Source: Actinomycetaceae bacterium MB13-C1-2
Lineage (GTDB): Bacteria; Actinomycetota; Actinomycetes; Actinomycetales; Actinomycetaceae
Assembly (NCBI GenBank): GCA_035621235.1
Contig: CP141731.1
Coordinates: 1,984,001 to 2,048,000, forward strand
Length of the DNA: 64,000 bases
Reading direction: 5' to 3'
In this document: one piece after another, positions 32,449 to 40,795 of the stretch
How the letters are laid out: the number at the start of each line of letters is the position of its first letter
How positions within the stretch are numbered: the stretch's first letter is position 1
Notes under the pieces: model-generated
The model's database searches: none
What the model was told of the DNA's origin: nothing
The model's input: only the letters and a program-made list of their open reading frames with translations
Program-made: the position numbers and the translations under genes

Positions 32449-32904
32449 CTAAAAAGGTGGGTCCACGCGTGAATAGTCGGGGGCCACGTCCACGAGAGGT
32501 GTCTCGGCGGGCGCACCCCACGGGTCGCTAGTGGGGGCGGCATAGGAGGCTTGCGGGGAGGACTGTTGCCCGGCCTTCGGGATCACGCCCAGGAAGCGGG
32601 GGAAGTCGAGGATGTAGGCTATGCCGTCGCCGTTGCGTCCCGAGTATTTTTCGATGACGAGGGCTCCTTCGACGGTGACTTTGTCGCCCTTCGCCAGTGA
32701 CTGGGCGAGGGTTTCGGCTTGGTCTCCCCAAAAGCTGGCGCGCAGCCATAGGGGTTCGCCTCGGTCTTCCCACTGGTCGGTCTGCTTGTTTTTGGCGCGG
32801 TGTGTGGCAGCAATGCTCAGGTCAAGGACCGCGCGGCCGGACGGCGTGTATCGGATTTGCGGGTCTTGTCCGAGATTCCCCGTGACAGTAACTTTCGCGG
32901 ACAT
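32449..32904 (-). CDS. ssb: single-stranded DNA-binding protein
   Basis: A 151-residue SSB. The OB fold spans about residues 1-105: MSAKVTVTGNLGQDPQIRYT, then GRAVLDLSIAATHRAKNKQT, LWLRASFWGDQAETLAQSLA and KGDKVTVEGALVIEKY. A flexible Pro/Gln linker and an acidic hydrophobic tip (DVAPDYSRVDPPF) follow. It should coat single strands during phage replication and recombination. The ATG overlaps the upstream TAA. Confidence 0.9.
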   Translation of the reverse strand: MSAKVTVTGNLGQDPQIRYTPSGRAVLDLSIAATHRAKNKQTDQWEDRGEPLWLRASFWGDQAETLAQSLAKGDKVTVEGALVIEKYSGRNGDGIAYILDFPRFLGVIPKAGQQSSPQASYAAPTSDPWGAPAETPLVDVAPDYSRVDPPF

Positions 32905-33071
32905 TAGTTGTTCTCCTTGCTTGCGTATTTGTCGGTGAGGGTTTTGCATCGCAGGCAGGACTCGGGGTGCAAGGCTTCGTCTGCGTGCGTGTGGTAGCGG
33001 ACATCCTGCACGCGCGACACGCGATGCTTCGGCATCTTGTCAGGGCCAGGACGAGGGGCAAGGGTGGTCAT
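32904..33071 (-). CDS. small phage protein (55 aa)
   Basis: MTTLAPRPGPDKMPKHRVSR, then a CLRC pair near the end. TAAGGAGAAC-like sequence for SSB lies inside its 3' end, and TAATG couples the two genes. Possible zinc-binding peptide. Confidence 0.6.
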   Translation of the reverse strand: MTTLAPRPGPDKMPKHRVSRVQDVRYHTHADEALHPESCLRCKTLTDKYASKENN

Positions 33072-33553
33072 GCTGGGATTCCTTTCAGGGTTGGGATGGT
33101 GCCGCCAGTGATGGCGGGTGATTCTTGGGGTGGTTCGCGGTTGATTGCCGCATATGCGATGCCCTCCACGGTTTCGCGGGATGTTTCACCGGATGCGATC
33201 GCTCGGTTGGCAGCAGTCAGCCAGGCCGCGTACTCGATGCCAGACAGGTCGCCTTCGGGGGCAGGAGTGCCGTTGAGGCGCTTGTAAACCTCGATCCGGT
33301 CACGGCGAATATTCTTCACCGCCTGCACGTACCGGTAGGCGTCGATCTTCCAGCTACGGCCTTCCGCCGCCCACTTGTGACCGGCCTCTAGCGCGGCACT
33401 CATCGCGTCATGGTCCGCGAGGTCAGGTACGCCGTGGACGGGGTCGTTGATGATTTGCGCCCAGGTGACTCCTTGAGCGAGTGATCCAGCCCCGAGCGCT
33501 CCAGCGTCGATGAAGTGCTGGACGATCTCGGTTGCTTTCGTGACAGTGATCAT
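33068..33553 (-). CDS. phage replication-region protein (161 aa)
   Basis: Starts MITVTKATEIVQHFIDAGAL, overlapping the initiator gene's stop (ATGA). It has a helical WAQIINDPVHGVPDLADHDA and VQAVKNIRRDRIEVYKRLNG, resembling a small phage protein group found after replication initiators, where it may help load the helicase. Role inferred only from position and pattern. Confidence 0.65.
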   Translation of the reverse strand: MITVTKATEIVQHFIDAGALGAGSLAQGVTWAQIINDPVHGVPDLADHDAMSAALEAGHKWAAEGRSWKIDAYRYVQAVKNIRRDRIEVYKRLNGTPAPEGDLSGIEYAAWLTAANRAIASGETSRETVEGIAYAAINREPPQESPAITGGTIPTLKGIPA

Positions 33554-33978
33554 TTCGCGGCCTCCAGTGCTTGTTGTCCGGCTATGCGTCGGTCTGCTTC
33601 GGCGGCGACCGCGTACATGTCTTGGATTCGCTCGTTGACGTTGCGTGGTCCATGGCGAGCTTTGGATTGGTTTCTCTGTGCGGACCCTTTGAGCTGGTCC
33701 CATTTCTCGCGGAGCTTCGACATGCTGCGAATGTTGGTTCGCCAGAACTCATCAGACGGCAGGTAGGCGATCGCGGCCCGGATTTCCTCAATGGGCCGCT
33801 GGTCGTGGTCGATGAGCAGGCGAGCGGCGTCTAGGTTGCCTTTAGTGCGGTTCGGCTTGGTGAATCCGTTGAGGGTGATCGCCTCGTCGAGGAGGTCCAG
33901 AATCTCGGTTATGTCTTCGCGCTGAAAGTTATCCACAGCCGTCGTCGGGGATTCGTCAGAATCTTCGACCTTATTTGC

Positions 33979-34031
33979 GTTTGCAGTTGCGTTTGCAGTT
34001 GCGTTTGCAGTTGCGTTTGCAGTTGCGTTTG
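33979..34031 (-). repeat. 12-bp tandem repeat encoding NATA repeats
   Basis: Four perfect copies of GTTTGCAGTTGC (+ strand) plus a partial fifth, in the linker of the replication initiator. In-frame unit encodes Asn-Ala-Thr-Ala; copy number could vary without breaking the frame. Confidence 0.9.
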
Positions 34032-34144
34032 TTAAGCGACCACTCGGGAATAGTCCATCTGATGCGGTATCCGATAGGGTATCCGATACCCCATATATAG
34101 GAGTATCTGAAACGGAGTTATCCACAGGCACCAGGTCCGGGATA

Positions 34145-35607
34145 GAGCCTGTCAGATTGTTTGTGTATGGCTTGATCTGAAAGGCTGTGCTGGCGTTGGA
34201 TACACGAACGATTGATTTGGACGAGATCGATTTGATTGATAAGAACAGTGAGGCAACAAATCGTTTAGCGAAAGAGCTTGAGGATTCTGGGGCTCTGGCT
34301 GATTTGTTTGCCCGCATTGATAGCGGTGAAGTGGAACTAACAGGCGATGGCGGTCTCATTCCCGCACTGATCAAGACTGCTTTGGAACGCGGTTTAGAAG
34401 CGGAGATGACCTCGCATTTGGGTTACGCTGCGGGCGATCGGGAATCTAAGGAAGCCGTAGGGGCTGCGAACTCAAGGAATGGCTCATACCCTAAGTCAGT
34501 TGCCACCGAGGTAGGCCCGATTGAGGTCTCGATACCAAGGGACCGGGATGGTTCTTTCACCCCGCGCCTGGTCCCGAAAGGATCGCGGCGTCTGGGAGGC
34601 CTAGATGACATGATCATCAGCCTTTATGCGGGGGGAATGACGATAAGGGAAATCCAGTGGCACCTGAGCCAGACCATTGGCACTGACTTATCCCACGAGA
34701 CGATCTCGAACATCACTGACGCCGTGTTAGAGGCCGTCCTGGAATGGCAAAAACGGCCCCTGGATGAGTTCTACCCCGTCATGTATCTAGACGCGATCCG
34801 CGTGAAAGTCAGGGATGGATCTCATGTGCGTTCTAAAGCCGCTCATATCGCCATTGGCGTTGACATGGACGGTGTCAAACACGTCCTGGGGATCTGGGTT
34901 CAAAACAACGAAGGCGCTAGTTTCTGGGCCTCGGTGTGCTCTAATCTGCGTAACCGCGGCGTAGCCGATGTCCTCATTGTTTGTTGTGATGGGCTCACCG
35001 GCCTGCCCGAAGCCGTGGAAGCTACCTGGCCTGAAACCATAGTCCAGACCTGCGTGGTGCACCTGATTCGCGCCTCGATGCGGTTCGTGAACTACCAAGA
35101 CCGTAAAAAGGTCTCCGCAGCGCTTAGACCCATTTACACGGCCGTTGATGCCGACGCCGCGGCCGAAGCACTCAGCGCTTTCGCGAAGAGCGATCTGGGG
35201 GCAAAGAACCCCGCGACGGTGAGTACTTGGCAGTCAGCGTGGGACCGGTTCACCCCGTTCCTGGAGTTCCCCCCAGAGCTACGCCGCGTCATTTACACGA
35301 CCAACGCGATCGAGTCACTGAACTACCAGCTACGCAAAATCAGTAAGAACCGCGGCCAGTTCCCAAACGATGAAGCGGCAGTGAAACTGCTATGGCTTGG
35401 GATCTGCAACATCGAAGACAAAAGAGCGGCCGAAAGACAACGAGATAAAGGAAAGAGAGGTAAAGACCGAAAAGCATCAGGAAGACTAATCCAAGGACAT
35501 GTAACCACCAACTGGAAACAAGCCCTAGCCCAACTCGCAGTCGCCTACCCCGACCGCGTCAACCCCCACATTTACTAACCCCCAAACACAAACTATTTGA
35601 CAAGCTC
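34145..35607 (+). mobile_element. IS256-family insertion sequence (1463 bp)
   Basis: Terminal inverted repeats of about 26 bp with a few mismatches: left GAGCCTGTCAGATTGTTTGT, right (inverted) GAGCTTGTCAAATAGTTTGT. The direct repeat CCGGGATA flanks it at 34137-34144 and 35608-35615. Eight-bp duplications are normal for IS256 elements. The intact duplication, open transposase and undamaged flanks point to a recent insertion. Confidence 0.95.
34187..35578 (+). CDS. IS256-family (Mutator-type) transposase
   Basis: A 463-residue DDE transposase: GGMTIREIQWHLSQTIGTDL HTH region (about 148-170), DDE acids in YLDAIRVKVRDG (Asp near 202), CCDGLTGLPEA (Asp near 268) and TTNAIESLNYQLRK (Glu near 376). 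GTG start. It should cut and join the element's ends by the copy-out circle route known for the family. Oriented opposite to the gene it interrupts. Confidence 0.95.
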   Translation: MLALDTRTIDLDEIDLIDKNSEATNRLAKELEDSGALADLFARIDSGEVELTGDGGLIPALIKTALERGLEAEMTSHLGYAAGDRESKEAVGAANSRNGSYPKSVATEVGPIEVSIPRDRDGSFTPRLVPKGSRRLGGLDDMIISLYAGGMTIREIQWHLSQTIGTDLSHETISNITDAVLEAVLEWQKRPLDEFYPVMYLDAIRVKVRDGSHVRSKAAHIAIGVDMDGVKHVLGIWVQNNEGASFWASVCSNLRNRGVADVLIVCCDGLTGLPEAVEATWPETIVQTCVVHLIRASMRFVNYQDRKKVSAALRPIYTAVDADAAAEALSAFAKSDLGAKNPATVSTWQSAWDRFTPFLEFPPELRRVIYTTNAIESLNYQLRKISKNRGQFPNDEAAVKLLWLGICNIEDKRAAERQRDKGKRGKDRKASGRLIQGHVTTNWKQALAQLAVAYPDRVNPHIY

Positions 35608-36093
35608 CCGGGATAGGGTATTCCGCTATCAGATTTCCGATCAGACCCTCAATGTAGTCACGCGACCGAAACCCATTCGCGGTCTCTTCCGTCAACCCAG
35701 AAGTGTCCAAGCGAGCAAGCTCACGACTAATCTCGCAACGCAATTTCTTAGACAGAACCCGCTTGACTGCCCCACTGATTGCCTTCATCGTCTTAGACGA
35801 CTTCCACAACCCGTCAGCGCGAATATAAGACCGAACCAGGATCTCTTCCGTGTCCTCATCCACGATGATGAACCGGGCGCGCTCCAACCCATCCAAAGCG
35901 TCCTGAATGGCACCAACCGACGTGCCAGCCGTCTGCTTCGCCCACCTAGTAGGAGCAGCAGTGACAACCCCGGCAAGGGAAATATCAGACTGGCTAATCA
36001 GCTTCGCGTACATGAGTTGCTCGGCGCCGACCAACGCCCGGAAATCAGGGTCACCCCAAATCCGTTTAAACATTTTCCCGTATTCGTCGGCCA

Positions 36094-36486
36094 TTAGAAA
36101 AGCGCCTCCTGTGGTTGGTTTTCGGGTGGAGGGTTTGAGCCGAGTGGCCCGTAGTCTGACTCGTCCAGATCCCACACGGTGAAGTTGTTGTTGAATTCGG
36201 TGATCTGGTCGTGTCCGCAGTATTCGCAGCGCTCAACCCATAGTTCCCAAAGATTCCGACTGTTGAGGCCGCGAGCACTCCATTTCGGCGGCCATTCCTG
36301 ATGACAACCGGGACAAACCACAGGGTGATTCCAGCCGATCACGGGGGAGCAGAGTTGGACGTAGCCGTAGTCGCGTTCGAAGGGCTCCCACGTGATCGGC
36401 ATGCCGTCCCAGAGTGCTGGGAGTGGGCGAGTCCAAGACAGGGAATGCCGGACACGCTCTTTCGGGAAACGAAGAACCTCACCCAT
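36094..36486 (-). CDS. phage protein with two Cys pairs (130 aa)
   Basis: CPGC (near 59) and CEYC (near 87) form a probable zinc ribbon within a Trp-rich protein (EWPPKWSARGLNSRNLWELW). TAATG overlap couples it to the replication initiator. Function unknown; similar ribbon proteins accompany phage recombination genes. Confidence 0.65.
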   Translation of the reverse strand: MGEVLRFPKERVRHSLSWTRPLPALWDGMPITWEPFERDYGYVQLCSPVIGWNHPVVCPGCHQEWPPKWSARGLNSRNLWELWVERCEYCGHDQITEFNNNFTVWDLDESDYGPLGSNPPPENQPQEALF

Positions 36487-36893
36487 CAGTCTTCCTTCCC
36501 TTGTATCTCGGTGATTACGAGGCGGATTCCCCAGAACCCAGGGACAGAAGCCTTAGTGTCGCGGCGCATGTCTGGCCCGGTGAAAACCTCTGAATGGTCC
36601 TCTACTAGCAACCTGCCGTCCACTAACCCGTCGACTAGTGGTTTGGCGACGATTTGGGCGTTGCTCGGGTCGGCTTTCGCCCTGGTTGGGTATTGCACGT
36701 AGGCGACGCAATGCGCGGGGGGTTGAAGCTGTTGTCCGCCCTTATTCCGGTAGTTTTGGGCCCAGATTTTCGCGGCGTACCGTAACTGTTTCTTCGCATT
36801 GGATTGCGCGTAAGGGTTCCCGTGTGGGCCGTTCGCGCGGAGTGCTTTCCATTGCGTCCGGTTGACTGTGAAGACTGCTTCAATGGCACTCAT
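36486..36893 (-). CDS. RusA-like Holliday junction resolvase
   Basis: A 135-residue protein with RusA-type layout: N-terminal strand and basic YAAKIWAQNYRNKG, then AYVQYPTRAKADPSNAQIVA with the acidic DPSN motif, KPLVDGLVDGRLLVEDHSEV with further acidic residues, and a final strand. RusA dimers cut four-way junctions formed during phage recombination. Located with other recombination genes. Confidence 0.75.
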   Translation of the reverse strand: MSAIEAVFTVNRTQWKALRANGPHGNPYAQSNAKKQLRYAAKIWAQNYRNKGGQQLQPPAHCVAYVQYPTRAKADPSNAQIVAKPLVDGLVDGRLLVEDHSEVFTGPDMRRDTKASVPGFWGIRLVITEIQGKED

Positions 36894-37294
36894 TTCGCCG
36901 TCCTTTGTTGGCGGAGTTTGCTCCTGCGGTTGCGTGAGTTTTGGATGTTGACTAGGCGTTTGCAGTCAGGACAGTATTTTTTGTTGGCGGGCACGTTTTC
37001 CATGAGTAGTCCGCATATGGCGCAGGACAGGTTGGTGAGCCTGGATGCGGGCGTGGTGGGACGGGGCGGGCGAATGTTGTTTTCGATCCGGTATCGCTCC
37101 AAGGGTGTTTTCCCGCCATACACGCCGAACCTTGATTTACTGTCAGCTTTCCCTTCGGTTTTGAGTGCGGCCTGTAAGCAAAACGCGGCTACAGGGCATT
37201 CCGCACAAAACGTTTTCGCTTCACGGGTGCGGTCGCGATCAAAAAACAGTTCAGAATCCGCGCCCGCACACTTGGCCTTTAGTCGCCAATTCAT
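36890..37294 (-). CDS. WhiB-like iron-sulfur regulator with extra C-terminal zinc ribbon
   Basis: A 134-residue protein. Cys9, Cys30, Cys33 and Cys39 give the WhiB pattern C-Xn-C-X2-C-X5-C that binds a 4Fe-4S cluster, followed by FGVYGG (57-61), the turn before the DNA-binding tail (usually GVWGG). A second module CAICGLLM ... CPDCKRLV and a basic end (NRRSKLRQQR) are unusual. Phage WhiB proteins can alter host transcription through the major sigma factor; target here unknown. Confidence 0.88.
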   Translation of the reverse strand: MNWRLKAKCAGADSELFFDRDRTREAKTFCAECPVAAFCLQAALKTEGKADSKSRFGVYGGKTPLERYRIENNIRPPRPTTPASRLTNLSCAICGLLMENVPANKKYCPDCKRLVNIQNSRNRRSKLRQQRTAK

Positions 37295-37758
37295 GCGGCT
37301 CTCGCTTCCTTATAGAGCGCGATTGGGTCATGGAAAACGCGCACACCCAGCGGCTCTAACAGGTCGGGGAGTTCTTCTAAGCGGACGATCTTGCATCCCG
37401 TGGACTCGATGCGCTCGTCCCAAGTCCCGTTGTCCCGCTCACCGCGAATATCAAGCTGATAGCCGTACCCCTTATAGGTGTCAGCATCACCCCGATAGTG
37501 GCGCACATAATTCCAGGCGGAAGTGAAGAAATACGCCCATCGGGTGCCGTGCAGATAACCTCTCGACTGCGGCGAGTCGCACCATTTGCGGGCGTCTTCG
37601 CGGGATGCGGCGAACCGGATGCCCGTGGAGTTCCCGCGCTCTGTGGCCGTGTAGAGAAAAGCCAGGTCTTGTAGGGCTTCCTCGTCTACAGGCGCAGCTT
37701 CCTTTTCTTTCGGCTTGTACTCTGCGAGTGGAAGGTCAAATAGGCTCTGCTCAATCAC
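37291..37758 (-). CDS. phage protein of unknown function (155 aa)
   Basis: A soluble alpha/beta protein: FLYTATERGNSTGIRFAASR, ARKWCDSPQSRGYLHGTRWA, then TGCKIVRLEELPDLLEPLGV. No catalytic motif recognised. Embedded in the recombination cluster and overlapping both neighbours. Confidence 0.65.
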   Translation of the reverse strand: MIEQSLFDLPLAEYKPKEKEAAPVDEEALQDLAFLYTATERGNSTGIRFAASREDARKWCDSPQSRGYLHGTRWAYFFTSAWNYVRHYRGDADTYKGYGYQLDIRGERDNGTWDERIESTGCKIVRLEELPDLLEPLGVRVFHDPIALYKEARAA

Positions 37759-38333
37759 TGCGCATCACCGGCCTCGTATGGGCTGTTCGTGTCACGCGCC
37801 GGGTCAGCGGGGTGTGCTTCTAGCTCGGTTTTGCGGGCCATGATCGCCTGTTGCACGTCGGGGGATGCCTGATTCCACATGCCCCGAAGCTCGTCCATGT
37901 CCGTGCAAGCCTGAACCTGCGCGACAGTGATTGCCGGAGCCGAGGGTGCGTCGGGGAGGGGTTGGACGGTGACCATCTTTGACCGGCCCCGCGTCTCGAT
38001 AATCGCCGTGGTCACCGGCTTATCAATATGGCTCAGTGCTTCAATACGGACGCCGCCAACAGCTTCTTTCCCGTATCGAACATTTGGGTCGCAATACAAC
38101 CTGGCGCGGTGTCCCACGTACTGGCTTGCGTCTTTGCCCCAAGCGGCGACCAGTTGGCGGCGCACGTTCTTAGACGGCTTCCATGCGCGCCCGCCCAGTT
38201 CGACTAGATGCAAGTTCACGGGCTGCTCTTTACTGCCTTTCGACACTCGGTCGATAGTGAAAGTGCGCGGCTCAGTCAACTCCGCCGCGTCGAGCTGGTC
38301 TCCGGCTGGTTCAATAGTCGATGAAATATCCAT
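37755..38333 (-). CDS. phage recombination-associated protein (192 aa)
   Basis: Starts MDISSTIEPAGDQLDAAELT. Basic central part (GGRAWKPSKNVRRQLVAAWG; YVGHRARLYCDPNVRYGKEA) and C-terminal helices (DMDELRGMWNQASPDVQQAI). The gene directly follows a RecE-like nuclease gene, where single-strand annealing or ssDNA-binding partners are found, so that role is likely. No RecT signature is visible. Confidence 0.65.
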   Translation of the reverse strand: MDISSTIEPAGDQLDAAELTEPRTFTIDRVSKGSKEQPVNLHLVELGGRAWKPSKNVRRQLVAAWGKDASQYVGHRARLYCDPNVRYGKEAVGGVRIEALSHIDKPVTTAIIETRGRSKMVTVQPLPDAPSAPAITVAQVQACTDMDELRGMWNQASPDVQQAIMARKTELEAHPADPARDTNSPYEAGDAQ

Positions 38334-39208
38334 TAGTCGATCTCGATTTCTTCGTCGTCTTCGTAGACGAGATAAGAGGGAGGGGTTAGCTCGGTGACTT
38401 GCTCGGTGTATCCGGGCCAATCACCGGTGAGCACGCCGTCTTGGTAGCGGCGAATAGCTTCACGCATGGCCTTGGTGCCTAGGTCGTCGTACATCCAGTC
38501 AAGGGAGTTAACGCTGACTAAATAGGGCTCGGTTTTGGAGACGGCGACGAAAAGCATTCCCGGCATCGGAGTGTCCTCGTGTGTGAGTTGCCAGAGACGC
38601 GGGTACACAACCGCCTGAATGTAGTAGCCGAACTTCGCCACGTCTTTCCGGTTGAACTCTTTAGGGTCAGCGTCCGTTGTGGTCTTCAAATCCACGATCA
38701 CGGTCTCCCCGTCAAGCTCACTGATCTTGTCTGCGCGCCCCCTGAGCCACACCCCTGTTTCTGGGTCGGGCGCAAACATTGACAACTCAGCGGGACTATC
38801 AGACTCGAATAGTGTGCGTGCTGCTGGGTGCGTCAGGGCTGCCTCAGCGACAGCCTTCAATGGGGCGAGTTCGGATTCCTTCACCGGCACCATGCCATCC
38901 AGACGCGCATCGGCAATGAAGTCCTTCGCGGCTTTCGTGGACGTGGCACCATTCGACGCGAGCATGTGTTCAGGGATCACTGCCACATCCAGGCCGGTCC
39001 CCAAAACCAGGGCGTGAATGATATGACCCGCGTCAAAAACCTTCTTCTCCGCGCGCGGCTGATCCATGTAATGCCGGTAATGCGCGGGGCTTTTTAGTAG
39101 CTGCTTCATACCCGAGTAGCTGAGACTGCCACCCTTCACAGGGTCAGCGTGGTACTGGGCTTCGTCCATACCCTCGATTACGCAAGGCTCAGTGATCAGA
39201 TCGCTCAT
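38333..39208 (-). CDS. RecE/exonuclease VIII-like PD-(D/E)XK nuclease
   Basis: A 291-residue protein from MSDLITEPCVIEGMDEAQYH. Signatures: SLSYSGMKQLLKSPAHYRHY, FDAGHIIHALVLG (acidic/His helix), GRADKISELDGETVIVDLKT with the D...DLKT core of PD-(D/E)XK nucleases, and FGYYIQAVVYPRL (Q..Y helix). Such 5'-3' exonucleases produce single strands for phage recombination. Confidence 0.85.
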   Translation of the reverse strand: MSDLITEPCVIEGMDEAQYHADPVKGGSLSYSGMKQLLKSPAHYRHYMDQPRAEKKVFDAGHIIHALVLGTGLDVAVIPEHMLASNGATSTKAAKDFIADARLDGMVPVKESELAPLKAVAEAALTHPAARTLFESDSPAELSMFAPDPETGVWLRGRADKISELDGETVIVDLKTTTDADPKEFNRKDVAKFGYYIQAVVYPRLWQLTHEDTPMPGMLFVAVSKTEPYLVSVNSLDWMYDDLGTKAMREAIRRYQDGVLTGDWPGYTEQVTELTPPSYLVYEDDEEIEID

Positions 39209-39330
39209 AAGCTCATGTCTCTTTCTTCTTCCCACCGCTGCAACTCAGCGGCTTCACGGAGGTCTGCTAACTCGTCGTAATCCACGTACTCCGGCGGATC
39301 AGTTGGCGGCTCCGGGTGCAGGTAGGTCAT
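39205..39330 (-). CDS. small acidic phage protein (41 aa)
   Basis: MTYLHPEPPTDPPEYVDYDE followed by a helix rich in Glu and Arg. Start overlaps the upstream stop and its own stop overlaps the nuclease start (ATGA), so the frame is well constrained. Confidence 0.6.
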   Translation of the reverse strand: MTYLHPEPPTDPPEYVDYDELADLREAAELQRWEEERDMSL

Positions 39331-39578
39331 AGCGTGGTCCTGACTGCTAGGTGCTCACACGGCCTAAGGTCTGGTTCACCGTCGCACGGTGAGGGATACC
39401 GCCACTCCCGCATCCGTGGCTCCCCGGACTCCAAACCCCATTCGGTGTGAACACATGGGTCGCCAAACTCGCCTGAGAGGTCGGTGCGGCTAGAATTCGG
39501 GTGCATGTCCGGGCGGGTGCGAATTACGTCTGCCACCCAGCAGGGGATCGGCATCCAGTTACTCTCCGGCAGTGTCAT
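39327..39578 (-). CDS. small Cys/Trp-rich phage protein (83 aa)
   Basis: MTLPESNWMPIPCWVADVIR, with four cysteines spread along the protein (PCVHTEW, PCDGEP, PCEHLA). Overlaps neighbours by 4 bases. No family recognised. Confidence 0.6.
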   Translation of the reverse strand: MTLPESNWMPIPCWVADVIRTRPDMHPNSSRTDLSGEFGDPCVHTEWGLESGEPRMREWRYPSPCDGEPDLRPCEHLAVRTTL

Positions 39579-39856
39579 GGCTTCACCGCCTGTAAGTAGT
39601 CGGCTTTACGGATCGCCAATGTCGCCCAATCACTGATGTCATTAGCCATTTCCAAAGCCACCTGCGGGACAAGATCAAGGACTAATACCCACTCCGTAGG
39701 ATCACGCCGGTCCACATGCCACACCTCGACGCGTCCACCCTCGAAGCGCACCTGCGGGCGACTGTGCGTCCCGCAATACTCGCTGTCAGACAAAGCCGTC
39801 CGGTGGCAGCGAGTTAGCAGGCACTCGTCCGGCGCGAAAGCGATTGCCGCACTCAT
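39575..39856 (-). CDS. small phage protein (93 aa)
   Basis: MSAAIAFAPDECLLTRCHRT; C..C.....YCGTH pattern at the start may bind metal, then a beta part (VRFEGGRVEVWHVDRRDPTE). Start overlaps the stop of a one-helix peptide gene. Confidence 0.6.
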   Translation of the reverse strand: MSAAIAFAPDECLLTRCHRTALSDSEYCGTHSRPQVRFEGGRVEVWHVDRRDPTEWVLVLDLVPQVALEMANDISDWATLAIRKADYLQAVKP

Positions 39857-39948
39857 TGCTTGCCCCTCGCTTTCAAAGCTCGGTGGCCCGCATACACGAG
39901 CAAACAAACAGCCGCCCACGCCGATAGCACATTGATCAGAGAAAACAT
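39853..39948 (-). CDS. tiny membrane peptide (31 aa)
   Basis: MFSLINVLSAWAAVCLLVYA then GHRALKARGKQ: one hydrophobic helix and a basic tail. ATGA and TGATG overlaps on either side support it. Confidence 0.55.
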   Translation of the reverse strand: MFSLINVLSAWAAVCLLVYAGHRALKARGKQ

Positions 39949-40115
39949 CAGCTCGCCTCAGCTTCCCGAAGCTCTTTCGCCAAACCATTCGCACAACGAC
40001 GCAACGCAAAAATCAGGGCATCAACCGGCACATCATCCGGTGCGCGAACTTCCAACCGGCCATCCCACTGCGTAATCAAAGCCACCGTAGAAGCCGGAAT
40101 CATCACCTCACTCAC
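39948..40115 (-). CDS. small phage protein (55 aa)
   Basis: GTG start; VSEVMIPASTVALITQWDGR, then a helix FALRRCANGLAKELREAEAS. GGTGG-like ribosome site. Stop overlaps the next ATG. Unknown function. Confidence 0.55.
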   Translation of the reverse strand: MSEVMIPASTVALITQWDGRLEVRAPDDVPVDALIFALRRCANGLAKELREAEAS

Positions 40116-40233
40116 AGGACACCACCGGCCCAGCCGTAAACGCCTGCACTACTTTTTCTTCCTGCATCAGCCTGATAACCTTCCTAATAGGTATTTCCTG
40201 CCTGCCCCGGACCACACATCCGGGGCCATTTAC

Positions 40234-40542
40234 TTACTCGACTGTTGCGACGACGGGCTTCCCGTCCTGCACGTACACGGCGGCAGGAACTCTCTCGCCA
40301 ACCCGCGGCTTACCCGGCGCCTTCAACTTCTTCGGCTTGCGAGGCTTCAACGCTTCCCGCAGCTCGTCCGACAGTCGCAACACTTCAGCGACCATCTGAT
40401 CCCGCTCCGCCTCAACCGCCAACGGAGCCTCAGTCGGACGCGTGTGACTCAGACGGACACTAAGGTTGCTCGCCGCCAAACACAGGTCAGCAGACGCATC
40501 CCGCACCCGATCCCAATCCACCGTTTTCCCCTGCTTACTCAT
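40234..40542 (-). CDS. phage protein of early operon (102 aa)
   Basis: Start MSKQGKTVDWDRVRDASADL; helical middle (ERDQMVAEVLRLSDELREAL) and a basic Pro/Lys-rich stretch (KPRKPKKLKAPGKPRVGERV). Possibly nucleic-acid binding. No family recognised. Confidence 0.6.
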   Translation of the reverse strand: MSKQGKTVDWDRVRDASADLCLAASNLSVRLSHTRPTEAPLAVEAERDQMVAEVLRLSDELREALKPRKPKKLKAPGKPRVGERVPAAVYVQDGKPVVATVE

Positions 40543-40600
40543 ATGCTTTCCCTTTCCTGCCAATCACTTACTTGTCGCCTGTGGGTGCAGGCGACACGAC

Positions 40601-40795
40601 TTACTTGTTGTGAAGCCACCGCTCCAACTCAGCCGGGTCAATGAGGACCCTGCGTAGGGGAGTGTCGGACTTGATTCTTGGATTCAGAGTCTTTAGCTCC
40701 CCAGAACTCACGGCCCTTTTCAGTGAGCGGACACTGACACCTGTCGCATCTTCCGCGTCCTCATACGTGTACGAGAGCTTCTGAACTGTCATCAC
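40601..40795 (-). CDS. excisionase-like small HTH protein (64 aa)
   Basis: MMTVQKLSYTYEDAEDATGV leads into a MerR/HTH_17-type winged helix (VSVRSLKRAVSSGELKTLNP then RRVLIDPAELERWLHN), the layout of excisionase-family proteins that aid integrase or act as transcription factors. Position in the early operon fits either. Confidence 0.78.
   Translation of the reverse strand: MMTVQKLSYTYEDAEDATGVSVRSLKRAVSSGELKTLNPRIKSDTPLRRVLIDPAELERWLHNK

Larger units (their letters stand above)
33550..36094 (-). pseudogene. replication initiator/helicase-loader gene split by an IS256-family element
   Basis: The 5' part (35608-36094, MADEYGKMFKRIWGDPDFRA onward) has a winged-helix-like front (QTAGTSVGAIQDALDGLERA, RFIIVDEDTEEILVRSYIRA). 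The 3' part (to 33550) has a linker with NATA repeats and a conserved helical end (IEEIRAAIAYLPSDEFWRTN). Removing the IS and one copy of the 8-bp duplication joins ...EYPIP with DLVPVDNSV... in one frame, giving an uninterrupted protein of about 350 residues. Layout matches phage replisome organisers of the DnaD/O type. As it stands the product is truncated and fused to IS-encoded residues. Confidence 0.85.
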
